Shown piece by piece: positions 1-11,663 of a DNA stretch of 64,000 nucleotides. Numbering within the stretch: position 1 is the first letter of the stretch; each line of letters opens with the position of its first letter. The DNA comes from Blastomussa wellsi. Lineage: Eukaryota > Cnidaria > Anthozoa > Scleractinia > Plerogyridae. The notes under the pieces are model-generated. The model saw nothing but the letters and a program-made list of their open reading frames with translations, had not been told where the DNA came from and ran no database searches. The translations under genes were made by a program, and so were the position numbers. Location of the stretch: assembly GCA_947652115.1 (NCBI GenBank), contig OX393567.1, positions 17,559,486 through 17,623,485 of the forward strand, given 5' to 3'.

Positions 1-14
1 AAATGAAGTATGGG

Positions 15-182
15 AATAGACCAATTCCGATATATTAAAATTCTAACATGGCGCCGAGGCTTAGGGGAATAAAACAAAAGAAATTATTTATTCATCCCTA
101 AGCCTCGATGCAAAATCTTTTGTTTTATTCCCCCAAGCCTCGGTGACATGTTAGAATACTAATATATCGGAATTGGTCTATT
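15..182. repeat. Foldback (palindromic) element
   Basis: The outer 22 bp at 15-36 (beginning AATAGACCAATTCC) is the reverse complement of 161-182. Inner blocks around 54-80 and 112-143 (ccgaggctta / aagcctcgg) also pair, so the whole 168 bp can fold into one long hairpin. There is no coding capacity. It looks like a non-autonomous DNA transposon (MITE); I could not find a clear target duplication, so the superfamily is open. Confidence 0.75.
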
Positions 183-512
183 ACTACAAGTTTCACACCG
201 CAAGAAGTGGACGAATCGTTTTGTAAGTAGTGTTTCGTTTTTGTGTTGCAATAAAAAAGCCCACCGCAGACGGCGAGGAAACTAGCAAACAATGCTTTCC
301 AAAATCTTTATTTGGTGCGCAAACACAAGGAACTATTTACAAGGCTAAAAGCGTTTTAAAAAGAGATGAAGAACGAAAGTAAAACGTTTCCGAGGGGGCC
401 ATATGCAGCGGTAATCAGTCGATACAAAGGTTCCCACCCCTCCCTCGTTTCCCACTGACGCGCGCCACTTTTCGCTTCTTGCGTGGCTTGATTCAAGAGA
501 CGCTCGACACTA

Positions 513-621
513 AACAATTATTGGATTCGGTTTTCGCATGATAGCGAGAATTATCAAGGCTGAAGTTTGAGTTATCCGCCGAAGCCGAAGGCTGAGTCGA
601 AAATCGAATCCAATAATTGTT
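513..621. repeat. Short MITE with AACAATTATTGGATTCG ends
   Basis: A 17-bp perfect terminal inverted repeat lies at 513-529 and 605-621 and encloses GC-richer sequence. TA lies just outside the left end and close to the right end, which would fit a TA-targeting family, although one arm has an extra T. Non-coding. Confidence 0.65.
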
Positions 622-977
622 TTATTATACATCAAGCTTCGAGCTTCTGCATAAAACAGTTTTATCAGGTTTGCTAGGGCTCTTGTGTTTCAGGTTCGTC
701 TTCTTTTATTTTTCATTGAAATACTGTCTGAACACTTTTAAGGCCCCATTTCGTGTTTTTTTTCCAAATCTTCTCCTGAGACTTAAGCCGATTCCGTCAT
801 GGCAAAATTAGCAAATGCAAATGCATGTTCGGTGTTGCGTCTATTGAGGTATGGCATCACTTCTACAGACATCAAAACAATTGACTGTAGGTATGACGCA
901 ACGAAACAGTGAAGGCAAGAATTAGCTGGGTGCTTTTAGCCAATCAGAATGGAAACAGTAACACTAATGTATAATAA

Positions 978-1097
<120 letters not shown>

Positions 1098-1752
1098 AGG
1101 AACTTAGGAACGGTCAATAACCAGGCATGGTCTAAATCGCGGGGCACTGACAAAGCTCACGGATAGCACGAGCAAAAGAACCACGAAAAACACGTGGCAC
1201 ACGAGCCTCGTACTAGCAGCACACGAAGAAGACAAAAAAGAGAACATTGACACGCTTGACTCGTGCAGATTTTTTTACCGGCTGTGTCCATGTTGGGTTA
1301 GTTTGGAGGATCGACGCAGCTGATCTTGGCAGCTTCGTCCGACCTCGTCTGTTTTATGAACACTGGCTTGTTTATAATTGTAAATATGAATGCTAGCTCT
1401 AACAATTCCGTTCATTAAAAAATTGAAGCATATACGACTATGGCTGATTTATTTGACAGTAAGTTGCAAGTTTGCAAGTTGGAGCGACTGGCGATTTTTG
1501 ATTGAATGTCATAAAATCATGATCAAAGAAATCACTCTGGTCAATTAAATGGACGCAGACAATCTATTGAACCACTCAAAACTCGTAGGAAACCCGTCCG
1601 AGCGAGAAAATTTTTCAATTGTCTGAACAGACTTGATTGAAAACTTTCCTCTCTCGTACTGCCCCTGGTATGGGTCTCGGTGTAAAATCATGATGGAGGG
1701 AGGGGGGGGGGGGGGTGGGACTGGTGGAATTTGAACATATGAACGGTCCCCA

Positions 1753-2126
1753 AGGCTGCGTCCACATAAATTTGAAAACGGCGTTCTCGACTCGAAAGCG
1801 GAGAAAACATTTTCTGTCCACACTACAAATTGCTCACACCATTGATTTTGAAATGCTGCCTGCCCAGAAACGCTTAAATTCACGCTAGAGCGTGCACACA
1901 TTGCTTGAGCCAAGTAAGTTATTCGAATGTTTCGATGACTCAGCATTTTCAAAAAAATCCGTTTTCGTCGTCCATACTAACACGCCTAGCCAGCGTTATC
2001 AAATTTTTCCGCTTTGGAGAACGTTTTCAAAAGGTTCCGGTTGCGGTGACCGAAAACGCCGTTTGGGTGTGGACGGAAGGCCGGCCAATCCGGAGAAAAA
2101 TAGTGTTTAGCTTCTGTGGACGCACG
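1753..2126. repeat. MITE, copy 1 of a family repeated in inverted orientation at 45 kb
   Basis: The left end contains GCGTCCACA and the right end TGTGGACGC. The interior has repeated phrases such as gaaaacg, cgttttcaaaa and the block ggtgtggacggaaggcc. The reverse complement matches 45259-45500 over long stretches, including the segment around 'gctggctaggcgtgttagt'. Just outside, at about 1691-1714, is an almost pure G tract. Non-coding; short ORFs crossing it are not supported. Confidence 0.7.
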
Positions 2127-2909
2127 TTGCTTAAACCCATGAATCCCGTTTGAAGGGCGGGAAAACTTTTGTTCTTGATTTTGGTTTTATTTCTCGATAC
2201 TTCTGTTTGGTTGAGAAAGTAGCGCGCTTTTTTTAAACCAATTGATGTTGTGATTTATATACCACAAGACAGCGCAGGCTGCTGGAATTTAAAGCATCTG
2301 ATAAACAAGGATTGACGTGATTCTCTTATAGGCGAGAGAGTTGCGATTTGCGAAGTCTCGGATTTGTGATAATGGTTGTTATAATTATTCCAGCCACTAC
2401 ATTCTCGTCCCCTGAGGCCGCGATCCCTAATAAGTCCAGTTTTGGAGGCGGCTAGGCTGGGGGGACTAGAATGAGGGACACTGCGGGAAAATTTTTAAGG
2501 AAATCCCTGAATATTTAATGCTAAGTTTTATGTTAGAGGTAGATTGTTTTATGTTTATTTACCTCTCAATTTCCACCTTCATAATTTTGCTTCCAATTTT
2601 TGCTATAAGCTCGTAATTTCGCACGTTTGGACTAAAATTATGCCACCGATGTATCATGGCCGCCCTACCTCAAGAAAACCTCGAGAAATCGCACGTCATG
2701 CGCGTGCGTAGCCAAGATCTAACCTCTCCCAGACCAGTACTTGGCAGGCGTCAAGAGACCATAAGGTTACAGAGAGAGAGGCTCCCGGTCAAGCCCTTGG
2801 GATATGCCAAGTACGCGAAAGTTATTTTTAGTCGAGCGGAAGTCTGTTTCTAGCGGAAATCTGTTTTCCGAGACGTCAACCGTTGGAAGGAAAACAAAGT
2901 TCTCTTGTC

Positions 2910-3225
2910 ATGGCGGACGAAGTGGAGTTAACGTTTAGCGATGAAGACGACTTTCGAGAACAAGGCAAATTTTTTTCTGGTTTGATAATCCCAGCTGGGA
3001 AAGAAACTCCCCCATTTCTACAAACACGATTAACTCGCTGACCATTGTATGTGATTTAAACGAAGAACTCGAGACCGAAACGGATAGCGGTGACATTCTT
3101 GGCACGACAGCGATAGAGAGTCGGATGAAGACTATACTGACGAAGACTCGATATTTGCGAGCAGCAGGAAAGAATGACGAAAGTCTAAGAAACTGAAAAT
3201 AGTTAAAGCATACGCACGATACATG
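2910..3225 (+). pseudogene. Decayed acidic N-terminal ORF, possibly transposon-derived
   Basis: From the ATG at 2910 one frame reads MADEVELTFSDEDDFREQ. The other plus frames continue with acidic tracts (NEELETETDSGD, then SDSDRESDEDYTDEDSIF followed by a basic KSKKLK stretch). Together these look like a single acidic-then-basic protein start broken by frameshifts. Acidic N-termini of this kind are common in transposase and zinc-finger ORFs of mobile elements, but no catalytic motif is visible, so I assign no function. It could also be a decayed exon of a host gene. Confidence 0.3.
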
Positions 3226-3634
3226 TTCCTTCCTCACTGCGTAGGCTTGACGAAACGAGGGTAGGTGCGTTATGTAGGGGGAAATTATTATGTACCCAAT
3301 GTATTAATCATGAAACTTTACCCTAACCCTAACCTATACAATCTGTTATGTTGTCTAAAGCGATTTATATGTAAAACCTTTGAATGCAGGGAACCGCAAA
3401 GTAATAGTCAGCAGTTCTTGTTGCCGAATCTCTACGGCAAAGGGCACTTTCAATGGGCCAATATTTCGACTAATACAACTAGCTTCAGGGCCAGTGCTGC
3501 TATGAAAAAAGAAACCGTAGTGCCAGCCTTGAAGTTTAAATTGATTTATATAATTGATTTATATATCCCATAATCTGTTATGTCGTCTAAAGCAGTTTAA
3601 ATATATCTATATATTTTGGGTACATAATAATTAA

Positions 3635-3950
3635 CACCCCTCTGTAACAGACCCACTGAAACCTAGTCTCCCTCGCAGCCGTTTTTTGTCTTGTCACGCA
3701 ACGGAGCGTTGCGTGACGAGACAAAAAACGGCTGCGAGTGAGACTAACAGAAACCCTACCCAGTGGATTATTTTCCCCTACCCAGCGGAAATTTAGTCTC
3801 CCCAGTACCCAGTGAATATTTTGATTTTACCCAGTGACTGTTCGGTGTGACCCAGCGCATTTTGTTTGCAAAAAATAATAAGCAAAATCAAATAGAAAAC
3901 GGGCGGACCCAGTGGGAGATAAAGATTCCACTGGGTCTGTTACAGAGGGG
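3635..3950. mobile_element. TTAA-flanked non-autonomous DNA transposon
   Basis: Inverted ends share CCCCTCTGTAACAGACCCA and are bounded by TTAA on both sides (3631-3634 and 3951-3954). A TTAA target duplication is the hallmark of the piggyBac and Kolobok superfamilies. The left end carries two extra bases between TTAA and the repeat. Removing the element and one TTAA restores the terminus of the surrounding repeat. No ORF is present, so movement would have needed a transposase supplied from elsewhere. Confidence 0.75.
3664..3746. repeat. Near-perfect 40-bp-arm hairpin MITE inside the TTAA element
   Basis: Arms 3664-3703 and 3707-3746 are almost exact reverse complements, starting TAGTCTCCCTCGCAGCCG and ending with its complement, with a 3-bp loop. 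The perfect pairing and distinct base composition suggest a separate palindromic insertion within the element at 3635-3950. Confidence 0.75.
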
Positions 3951-4336
3951 TTAATTTCCCCATGCGATCACGTATCTAACGAGTTTCCCGACCGCTGGTC
4001 AAGGGGAGCGAAGACGCTGGATACTGGGGTGACTTCAAGAACGGGGAAAGCGAAAGAGAGACAATCCCCCTACCCCCGCTAAGTAGGATTTTTTCCAGCG
4101 TCCGAGGGTGTGCAGTTTTCACAGGGTGGGGTGTAGACTTAAAGTAACTCAGGCGCGTGCAGGTGCAATTTGTGCGTTGCGCGCGCGGTTTCCAAGATAA
4201 TCTTGGGTGGGAGCTGATACTAAACCAAAAAGGAACAAGGATGGTAAGATTGAGACGGATGGGGAAAGTCTAGATGGGGTGGGGGTCAAGGCAATTAGAA
4301 TAAATTTACGACACGGTTTATGTTAATAAAAATTCC

Positions 4337-4342
4337 TTTATT
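4337..4342 (-). terminator. Poly(A) signal of the histone H1 gene
   Basis: AATAAA on the minus strand about 250 bp past the H1 stop codon. No histone-type 3' stem-loop was seen between stop and signal, so the transcript is expected to be polyadenylated. Confidence 0.6.
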
Positions 4343-4592
4343 TACAAAACTCTCGCGTAACCTTACGCACCATCTGACCTGTACTTTACATAAATAAATC
4401 GCTATGAAAAACCTAACAATTGCCTAGAACAGAAGTTCACATCTACACAAAGAATTTTTAAATTCTCATTCGTTCTATCTTCGCACCCTCCGCTATAGCA
4501 AAGGTTTTTTAACTTCAAAATTCAACGGAAACCGCAGTCTTTATATATAAACATTATACATGTTTGCAAGTCCAGGGTTCTTTCTAGTTCAC

Positions 4593-5159
4593 TTATTTCT
4601 TCCCCTTTGCTTTCTTGGCTGGGCTCTTCTTCGCCGGGCTCTTTGATTTCTTTGCGGCTTTTTTGGCGGGCGACTTTTTCGCTGGTTTCTTTGCTGCTGG
4701 CTTTTTGGCCTTGGCGGGTGATTTTTTGGCTGCAGGTTTCTTTGCAGTCTTCTTTTTGGCTGCGGGCTTCTTTTTTGCGGCTGCTTTCTTTGCAGCAGGT
4801 TTTTTCGCTGCGGGTTTCTTCTTCGGTTTTGCCGCTGGTTTCTTGGCTGAAGGCTTCTTCTTCGGTTTTGGTTTCACTTCGGCCGCTTTGTTCACCTTGA
4901 AAGATCCGGATGCGCCAACCCCTTTCGCTTGGATGAGTTTTCCAGCCGCAACAAGTCTCTTAAGGTTGAGTTTCACCTGAACTCCAACATTGTCTCCAAC
5001 TTTGTAATGTTCCGAGATGTATTTCACAATTTTTTGACGAGAGGAGCCCGTGCGTTCTTTCAGCTCTTTAATCGCCGCGACGATCATTTCTTCGTACTTC
5101 GGGTGCTCGGCAGGCTTCTTCGCTGCCTTCTTCTTGGTCGCCGTCGCTGTATCGCCCAT
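4593..5159 (-). CDS. Linker histone H1 (H1/H5 family)
   Basis: An intronless ORF of 188 residues that binds nucleosomal linker DNA in the nucleus and compacts chromatin. Residues 1-18 are a short basic tail. About 19-93 form the winged-helix globular domain ([20 protein letters not shown], then [10 protein letters not shown] and [16 protein letters not shown], ending GASGSFKV). The remainder is a Lys/Ala/Pro-rich tail with many AAKKPAAKK and SPAKK repeats; SPxK motifs are known kinase and DNA-binding sites in H1. The start codon has an excellent context (gtcaccATGG). The 3' flank has AATAAA rather than a histone stem-loop, and no core histone genes are nearby, so this is a solitary, probably replication-independent H1. 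Long ORFs on the opposite strand are only shadows of the Lys/Ala codons. Confidence 0.95.
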   Translation of the reverse strand: MGDTATATKKKAAKKPAEHPKYEEMIVAAIKELKERTGSSRQKIVKYISEHYKVGDNVGVQVKLNLKRLVAAGKLIQAKGVGASGSFKVNKAAEVKPKPKKKPSAKKPAAKPKKKPAAKKPAAKKAAAKKKPAAKKKTAKKPAAKKSPAKAKKPAAKKPAKKSPAKKAAKKSKSPAKKSPAKKAKGKK

Positions 5160-5422
5160 GGTGACTGATTATATTAATTTAACAACGAGGTTTCTCGGAA
5201 GAAATCGATAGCGAGACAATCAAACTCACGAACCTCAACTCGGAGTCGCTTGGGGAGAAGTGACGCAGCTACGAACGCGCATCTTATTCATACCCTGAAT
5301 GCGGACCACTGAGGAAACAGGTACGAACTGTTGCCATTTCAGACCGCCATTGGGCTAGTTGTGCTTCTTGTCCTAACTTTTCGTCTCATACAGGATAATT
5401 ACATCAAGCGATTTCCGTGAAA
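5160..5422. promoter_or_regulatory. Putative bidirectional promoter between H1 and a plus-strand exon
   Basis: This 263-bp gap separates the H1 start (minus) from the ATG at 5423 (plus). It contains a locally CpG-richer stretch (tcggagtcgcttggg, cgaacgcgcatc) and an AT-rich motif (minus strand, tatgaataaga). The head-to-head layout suggests a shared promoter, but no core element is decisive. Confidence 0.35.
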
Positions 5423-5465
5423 ATGGCTTTAAACAAGAGTGAATTTGTTTGCTTTTCTAGCGATG
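5423..5465 (+). CDS. Candidate first coding exon of an unidentified gene
   Basis: The ATG at 5423 (context gtgaaaATGGC) opens a short exon, MALNKSEFVCFSSD plus one base, ending at a consensus donor ATG/GTAAGT at 5465/5466 (phase 1). The position next to the H1 promoter supports a real 5' exon. A possible continuation is an acceptor at 10844 (ctttgcag) followed by codons reading DADIPFFGSI in the matching phase, but there a MITE begins after 30 bases and the link is not secure. The family is unknown. Confidence 0.4.
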
Positions 5466-8400
5466 GTAAGTAATGTAAAATTTCTTCTTACAATTTTCTA
5501 CAGTTTAACGATAAGCGCGAAACTCCAATTTGGTTTGGTTTGACATTTTGCAAAGAACGTTCTGCAGCTCACACAAGATAGAAGGAATTTTTACTTTTTG
5601 GTTAGTTTAGCAAAGTTAAACCATCTAACTTTGCATTAAAATCACAAAATTGGCTGGTGGACGTGTAGGAGTGCGTTGAAAACTTTGTTAAATATAGACA
5701 ACAAACACATCTCGACAAGTGGCTGCGAGCTGTCGTAATTGCTTTCCTCGTAAACATTTTCCTTAAAATACCAATATTTCTCGTATTTTATATTTATTTG
5801 GGTCAGAAGCGATTTTAACAATCAGTAGTACGCGTTTGTGATAGTTTTTGGTGGTGGTTTTGTTATTTTAGGCCTTAAAAGCTTTCGAGAATGCAGTATT
5901 TGGCTCCTACCATCGGAGCGTCTGCTCCGTTTGATCCGCGAACTCTATTCAACTTATCGAACTTTCAATTATTTTAACAGCAAATCTGTCCCATATTCTA
6001 GTAAGGCGAAATCTTTTAGCTTCAAAAATGAAGCAGTTCAGTTCTTTGTATATATGGGGCTATTTTTCTTTCCTAAAAGAGACAAATGTCTCTCGAATTT
6101 TAGTGTATACCCAAAGAAACAAATTTGCGTCAACTCATTTCTTCCAGATGCCTGTTCATCTTCGTTCTTCGTTGACTTTGAACTACAAGCGTTTATATTT
6201 CACGTTAAAAGGGATTTGTTGAGGATTTTTTAAAATAAGGTTCTTCAATTTACTTTTTTCTTGAAGCTGAGCCATTTATGTATGAATTTGGTTCCTCCAG
6301 TGAGGAATTTCTGAAGTTTATTTCGTACATCAAGTTCCCAACAATGTTAACCGCCATTTTGACGATTACGGTTACACATACAACGCATCGATCTTGTCTG
6401 TTTTCAAAAGTTTAGCTCTCCTTTGCAACAAAGTTCAGTTTTAATTCACCAGAAGAGATCCTTGCTGCCATCTGCTAAGAAATCGTTTGCTTATTTAGCT
6501 AATTTTCTCGTCTAAAGGTTAAAACGTATATTCGCAGACAACGCGCCTTCGACGAACACAATATCCATTTTCAAAGGGTCAGTCTACGATAACAGAAGAA
6601 GTAAATTTGCGAGTGTTTTGCAACGTTTTATTCATCAGTTAGCTCTAAAATTTAAAGTTAAAAGCAAATTGTCTTCATTTTGTTTATAAAAAGCGTATTT
6701 CAGGAACAAACATGCGAGATTTTGTTGAAAGTTTCTCATGCTCGTTCACAGCGTCAGGTCATTCATGAGCGCTAAAATGTTCCGCGGCGAGCATCGGAGA
6801 ATAGAAATAACGTTTGTGCGTCATTTCTTGTTTTATAAAGACAAAAGTGGGTCGATTTTTTCTGAAATGGCTTTTTAATTATATCCTTTTAAATTCTAAA
6901 CAACTAAGTGAACGATCAAGATATTTTTTAAGCATTTTCGAGAATTTTACATTTTATCCTCGACACACCCTGCGAGCGCCAAGTCGGCTTCCAACAGTAC
7001 GATTGTTTACGACTCATCGAAAGCACTTCAGCAGTCAATGTATACATTTTAATCTGATCTTTCTTAAATAAATGCTAAATTCACTGAAAAGATCTTTATA
7101 CCGTTTCTAAATGCATGAGAGCTTGTTTTAGAATAAAGTTAGAATTTCCACGTTTCGTATCTCAAAACCCATCATGAGACTTATTTTGCATAAGTAATGA
7201 CGTATTTTCACTTCCAAAAGACATCTTCGAGATAGCTCGTTCGATTTTGTCCGGCTTATGAAATATTATTTTTCTGAGAAATTGTTATATTTTTGTGTTT
7301 ATTATAAAATATTTTCTGCAAAAATAAATTTGTATTATAGAGTTTGTTTTTTTCAGTTGAAATGACCCAAACTATTTCTGCTTGAAGTGAATAATTTGTG
7401 AGATAATTAGATGTGCTTTTCTTCATCATGTAATGATATAACTCACTGGCTGTATGTAGCTTATCCATTCTCTTGTATTTGCTGTTCATGAAATAGAGGA
7501 TGTTGATTCTTTCTCTGCAAATCAATAGCTAAGGACTTTTTGAAAACAACTATTTAAAATGATTTTATTTAATTTCAGCAAGTCAGTTATATAATTTTAC
7601 AAAGCATTATTTTGTATTCTAGGGCAGACAGACTCTTTGCGTAATCATTACAACTCCAGCCTAGTCCCTAGCTATAGGTGTTCTATCTTGCCTCACTGTC
7701 CATGCAAAGTCTGGGAAGCAGCAATCGGTAGAACGCCTATACTAGCAAATATTACCAAAAATACCCCTGATTGGATTTTAAGAGTTTCCACATCTGTTCT
7801 CCAGGCTAGTCTACACCTATTTTGCTACAGCTGCACATTGATGGATTAATGAAGTGTCTATAAACATTCGTAAGTTCTGGACTTTGTGACTAAGGTTTTT
7901 TGTTATTTTATTCGCCGTTGGTTTTCTTAAAATGTCTTTCCCGTACAGACTTTGTTGAGTTGCAAGGGAAATTTTTGGTATGCAATCAGTTCTGTTTTGG
8001 AGTAACATTGAGATTGTGAGTTCGCTAAGCGTCCTCCGTGTAGCATGAAGTCTCCACGGGTCAAAAAGAAAGCCTGGAAGTATGTCTTGTCAAATATCTA
8101 AGAGTGTTGCTTACGGCAGTAAAAATATTCAGGTATGATTAAACATCAATTTTATTTGCAGAATGGTCTTGTCTTCTTATTTATATTCACAAAGGGCTAC
8201 GCCCATGATCAAGTGTTAAAAGGCAACTGCACTTCCCTAACAGTCATTGGTGAGAGCCCGGCAGAGGGAGATTGAAGCAGCTAGGGAAATATTGCCATAT
8301 ACCTCCGCCATATTGGATCTGGTAATATTTGCTAGGCATTCTTGGCGAGTGCTCTTCGGTTATGTCACAACTCATGATAGACTCCAGACTCCCCTGAGCC

Positions 8401-10843
8401 AAGAACGCCAAGGGACTAGGCTGTTACAACTCCTTTTCATATCTCAAACGCTTAAGTTTAATTTAACAATCGATAAACAGTTTATTTTTGGTCAATCTTT
8501 ACATGTATTAGACCTATTTTATACGTGTATGTAGAAATTACTTGAATATTTCACAATATTTTTTCTCCACAAGACTGGTTTAACAAGTTCTGTTGAGTCC
8601 TGTTATTCCTCCTGGTTGCAAAAGAGTTTAAAAGTCTTAAGAAGTGATGAAAATCATTTACCAATCCAAGTGAACAATTTTGGTTTGAAGTTAGTGGAAG
8701 TTTAATTTAATTCAGAGGGTGTGAGAAATCAAATAAGTATTGAGTTTATGCTCCTTATTATTTGTGCAAGTCCTGTAGAGGTGATGAAGATACATTCAAG
8801 CAATGATTAAAATGTCTAATCGTATTGTGTGGTTCCACCACCACCCCTCTGGAATTTCCGTTCCAAGGGGCAATTTAGGACCCCCCACCCCCCAGGAATT
8901 TCCATAATTTTTAAACATTGATCACTCTACCCCTAGAAAAATCCAAATGGTGTTTTTCTTTAATATAGCCTCTATCTCCCTTTGAAACGATTCTTTGTAA
9001 TCATATGTACATGATACTTTTCCGATGCTTGGTATCCAGCAGTACGTCAATGTTTTTTGCTGATATTGCATGGAAATTTGTCTGAGTGTTTTAAGCTTCT
9101 GTTTTTCTCTGTGGAATAATATTGTAAAAGGTGGACTCTGACATGTGAAGTGTACACAGTGGATCACGTCATAAGCAACTCTCCCAGACAATAAAAGTCA
9201 ATACAGGGCTTCTTTCTGTCTAAACCATTTCTCTACCATTTCTCAACTGTTGTGCAGTCCACTGATGCTTTTCTTTTCAAGAAACCAGTAACTTTGTAAA
9301 CAGCTGTATTCGTCATTGAATTTCTGCTCTGCATTCTTCACTGATTAGAAGCCAACCTTCTGAAGGTTGATGGGGGAGTGGGATGAATTTTGCCTGCAAA
9401 GTTGCCATTTCATCTCAGCAATTTGTCTTAAGAACTAAACTTAGGAATTGCAGCGCTAGAAAACTCAAATTAAAATTGGAAACTTTAAAGCTTGTGATGT
9501 TCACCTTAACTAAGTGGAAAAGACGTTCTATTTTGGCAAAATAAGGTGTGGAAGTATTGCTTCATGCTTTGGATGGATTGTGAATTGCTTTCAATTTTTC
9601 GCATGTTTCTTTACCGTCTGAAAAAGATGCTCTTCTCCCCTTGGAAATTTCTGCCTGGAGCCACACATTATATGTTAAACCATTAAAGGATTTATTATTC
9701 CACTATGATGTGACCTTTTTTGTTGCTCCTCTTTCTGTCAGTAGTTTTGCCCTGTTCTACAGTGTGTTAGACAATATTTTATTTTGTATTCCCCAATGGC
9801 CCTGGGACCAGAGCCTTCTGAACATGAATGCCTCCGGCTCATGCGGGGAATCTTGCTCGAAATTTCAAAGAAACATAAGGAAAATTACTGCTGGGGTGCT
9901 GCAAAACCAAAATAGCATTGAAAGTTGCAAGCCTCTGGAGCTTATAAATGGTCTGTGGGTTAGAGGAATACCTTTATTAATTGGAGCACTGTTTTGGTGT
10001 TTTTAGCTTCATTCATTGCTAAAATTATTACCTGGTACCTTTACTCGTGCTCAAAATGCTCCTGATGGACTAACATGAAGATATCAAATGAATTGTGGCT
10101 GAGAGAGCTAACCATAACGAATTTCTGGTGATATTTTCGAGGAATGGCTCTAGAATTTTAAAGAAGTGGCAAGTTTTTTTCAAATTTCAATTCACTTCCA
10201 CCCTAAGTGATCTGTGGCAATAAACAGTTTCAGTGTAGTGATGTAGTCCTAGTCCTAACAAAATTACACCATTATTTTTGGGTTTCCATTGATGCAAGAA
10301 CATATTTCAGCATTTTGAAATGATGCCAAAATACACTGACAGTGCCAGAAAAAGATTTGGTAGGAGTGACTTAGACGATTCACAGATTAATTGAACTGAC
10401 AGGAGAGTGAGGGTCAGTCAGAAGTCAGGCATGTTTAACTCAACACAAGGTACTATCCCAAATCTGTAGCGAAATACCTTTAAACTATTTTGTCAAAAAC
10501 TTTAGCTGAACTGATTCTGTTTAGTCTTTGATGGCCATCTGATCTTTCACCAAAAGCGGGAAGTTAGTGGAGAAACTGCAAGTACATGCTCTAACCTGGC
10601 CTTGGCCTTGATGAGCCACTGATGGGTCTAAAGTGTGTCACTTAATAATAGGCAATATATTTTGCATTCTCAGCACTTAGCTTAGTGCCCATTGAGAGTG
10701 ACTCCTCTTTTGTTCAATATTTATTCAAAGTACTTCATATGGCTTGCATTTGGTGTAGTAAAAACCCCTTGGGGAGAATTTATAAAGTATTGTATTGTAT
10801 TATAACCTGAGCTATAACTGCAATCTTTTTCTCTTTCTTTGCA
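5466..10843. other. No recognised gene: AT-rich intronic or intergenic DNA
   Basis: Only short ORFs without protein-like composition occur here. A 12-bp inverted pair (agcctagtccct near 7660, agggactaggct near 8411) hints at a decayed element. The stretch near 8836-8910 has ccaccccc and ggaatttcc repeats. It may be a long first intron of the gene beginning at 5423. Confidence 0.4.
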
Positions 10844-10873
10844 GATGCTGATATTCCATTTTTTGGTTCCATA

Positions 10874-11077
10874 GGTGTACGAGCCGGGGGGCCCAGCCCA
10901 GGGGCTGCACCCCCCCTCCCAGTTTCAAAATTTTTTGACATTTTTAGGGCAAAATGCTCAGGATTCATGCAAATGCAGTAGCAGTTTTTGGGCAGTTGTA
11001 TACTGGTTTAAGAAAATTGTGTAATTTTTTGGGCATGGAGGTTACAGCTGCCCAAAGTCCGACGGTGCCCATACGCC
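10874..11077. mobile_element. MITE of the GGCGTACG-end family, copy 1
   Basis: The left end GGTGTACGAGCCGGGGGG and the right end CATACGCC are imperfect inverted repeats. The interior carries gggctgcacccccc and ttttttgggca phrases shared with the copies at 39896 and 47699. Non-coding. It abuts a possible splice acceptor at 10844. Confidence 0.6.
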
Positions 11078-11300
11078 AATGCATGGTTCAGTTCCATCTA
11101 TTGTGTTTACATTCAGTTGACTTCAGTTGGCATGAAATTGAAAATAGGATTTCTGAAAGAAGTCAAAAACTTCCACATACCGGTAGTTAATGCCAAAAAA
11201 AAATTATAATGTCATACACATGGTTCTCTCTATCCCCTTTGCTCCGCTATGGAGCAACTATAGGGCATTCCCTCCACTCATTACAGTCGTGGGCACAAAG

Positions 11301-11663
11301 CCCAGGGGGTACTCGAGGTATACATGATAGGGGGTCCGACGTATTTTTTCTGGTTGAAAATTTACACACTCGGTATTTTTGGGGGGGTCAAGAGATCTGT
11401 CCCTTTATTTTAGGTCTTAAAAAAAATACGCGTATTTTTTTAGGTCTTATCTCCGAGCGAACTTTTCGTTTTGGGTTTTCGTTGTGATGAGTGGATCAGA
11501 AAAAATATTCATTCGAACTTTGTATTTTTTTGGGTTGGAAATTTCGATGCCAGGTAATTTTTTGGGTCTAACATTTCAGGCTTGTGTATTTTTTGGGGTT
11601 TGCAATATGAAGCTCTGTCGGACCCCCCCTCCAAATCATGTATACTTTGAGTACCCCCCTGGG
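11301..11663. mobile_element. Non-autonomous hAT-type element with 8-bp target duplication
   Basis: Inverted ends CCCAGGGGGTACTC and GAGTACCCCCCTGGG, followed inward by matching blocks (tatacatgatagggggtccgac and its imperfect inverted counterpart), are flanked by identical GCACAAAG at 11293-11300 and 11664-11671. An 8-bp target duplication is typical of hAT transposons. The short ORFs inside are low-complexity (repeated 'tatttttttgggt') and not believable genes. Confidence 0.8.

Larger units (their letters stand above)
3278..3962. repeat. Composite nested repeat with GGGGAAATTATTATGTACCC ends
   Basis: The left end at 3278-3300 (ggggaaattattatgtacccaa) has its inverted partner split in two: 'ttgggtacataata' at about 3617-3630 and 'ttaatttcccc' at 3951-3961. 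The split is caused by a TTAA-flanked insertion at 3635-3950. The left interior contains a fragment (3384-3536) of the palindromic repeat also found at 55.5 kb. The interior sequences around 3339 and 3571 (tctgttatgt-gtctaaagc) are an internal direct repeat. Confidence 0.7.

Noticed and set aside
3318..3332. Telomere-like ccctaaccctaacc
   Set aside because: Only about two and a half units; too short for telomeric DNA and embedded in a repeat.
4607..5168. Plus-strand ORFs opposite the histone gene (Phe/Ala/Leu-rich)
   Set aside because: They mirror the AAG/GCC-rich H1 codons; no start context or domain. The minus-strand H1 explains the region.
9641..10006. 121-codon ORF
   Set aside because: No domain, weak start context and mixed composition; likely chance in AT-rich DNA.
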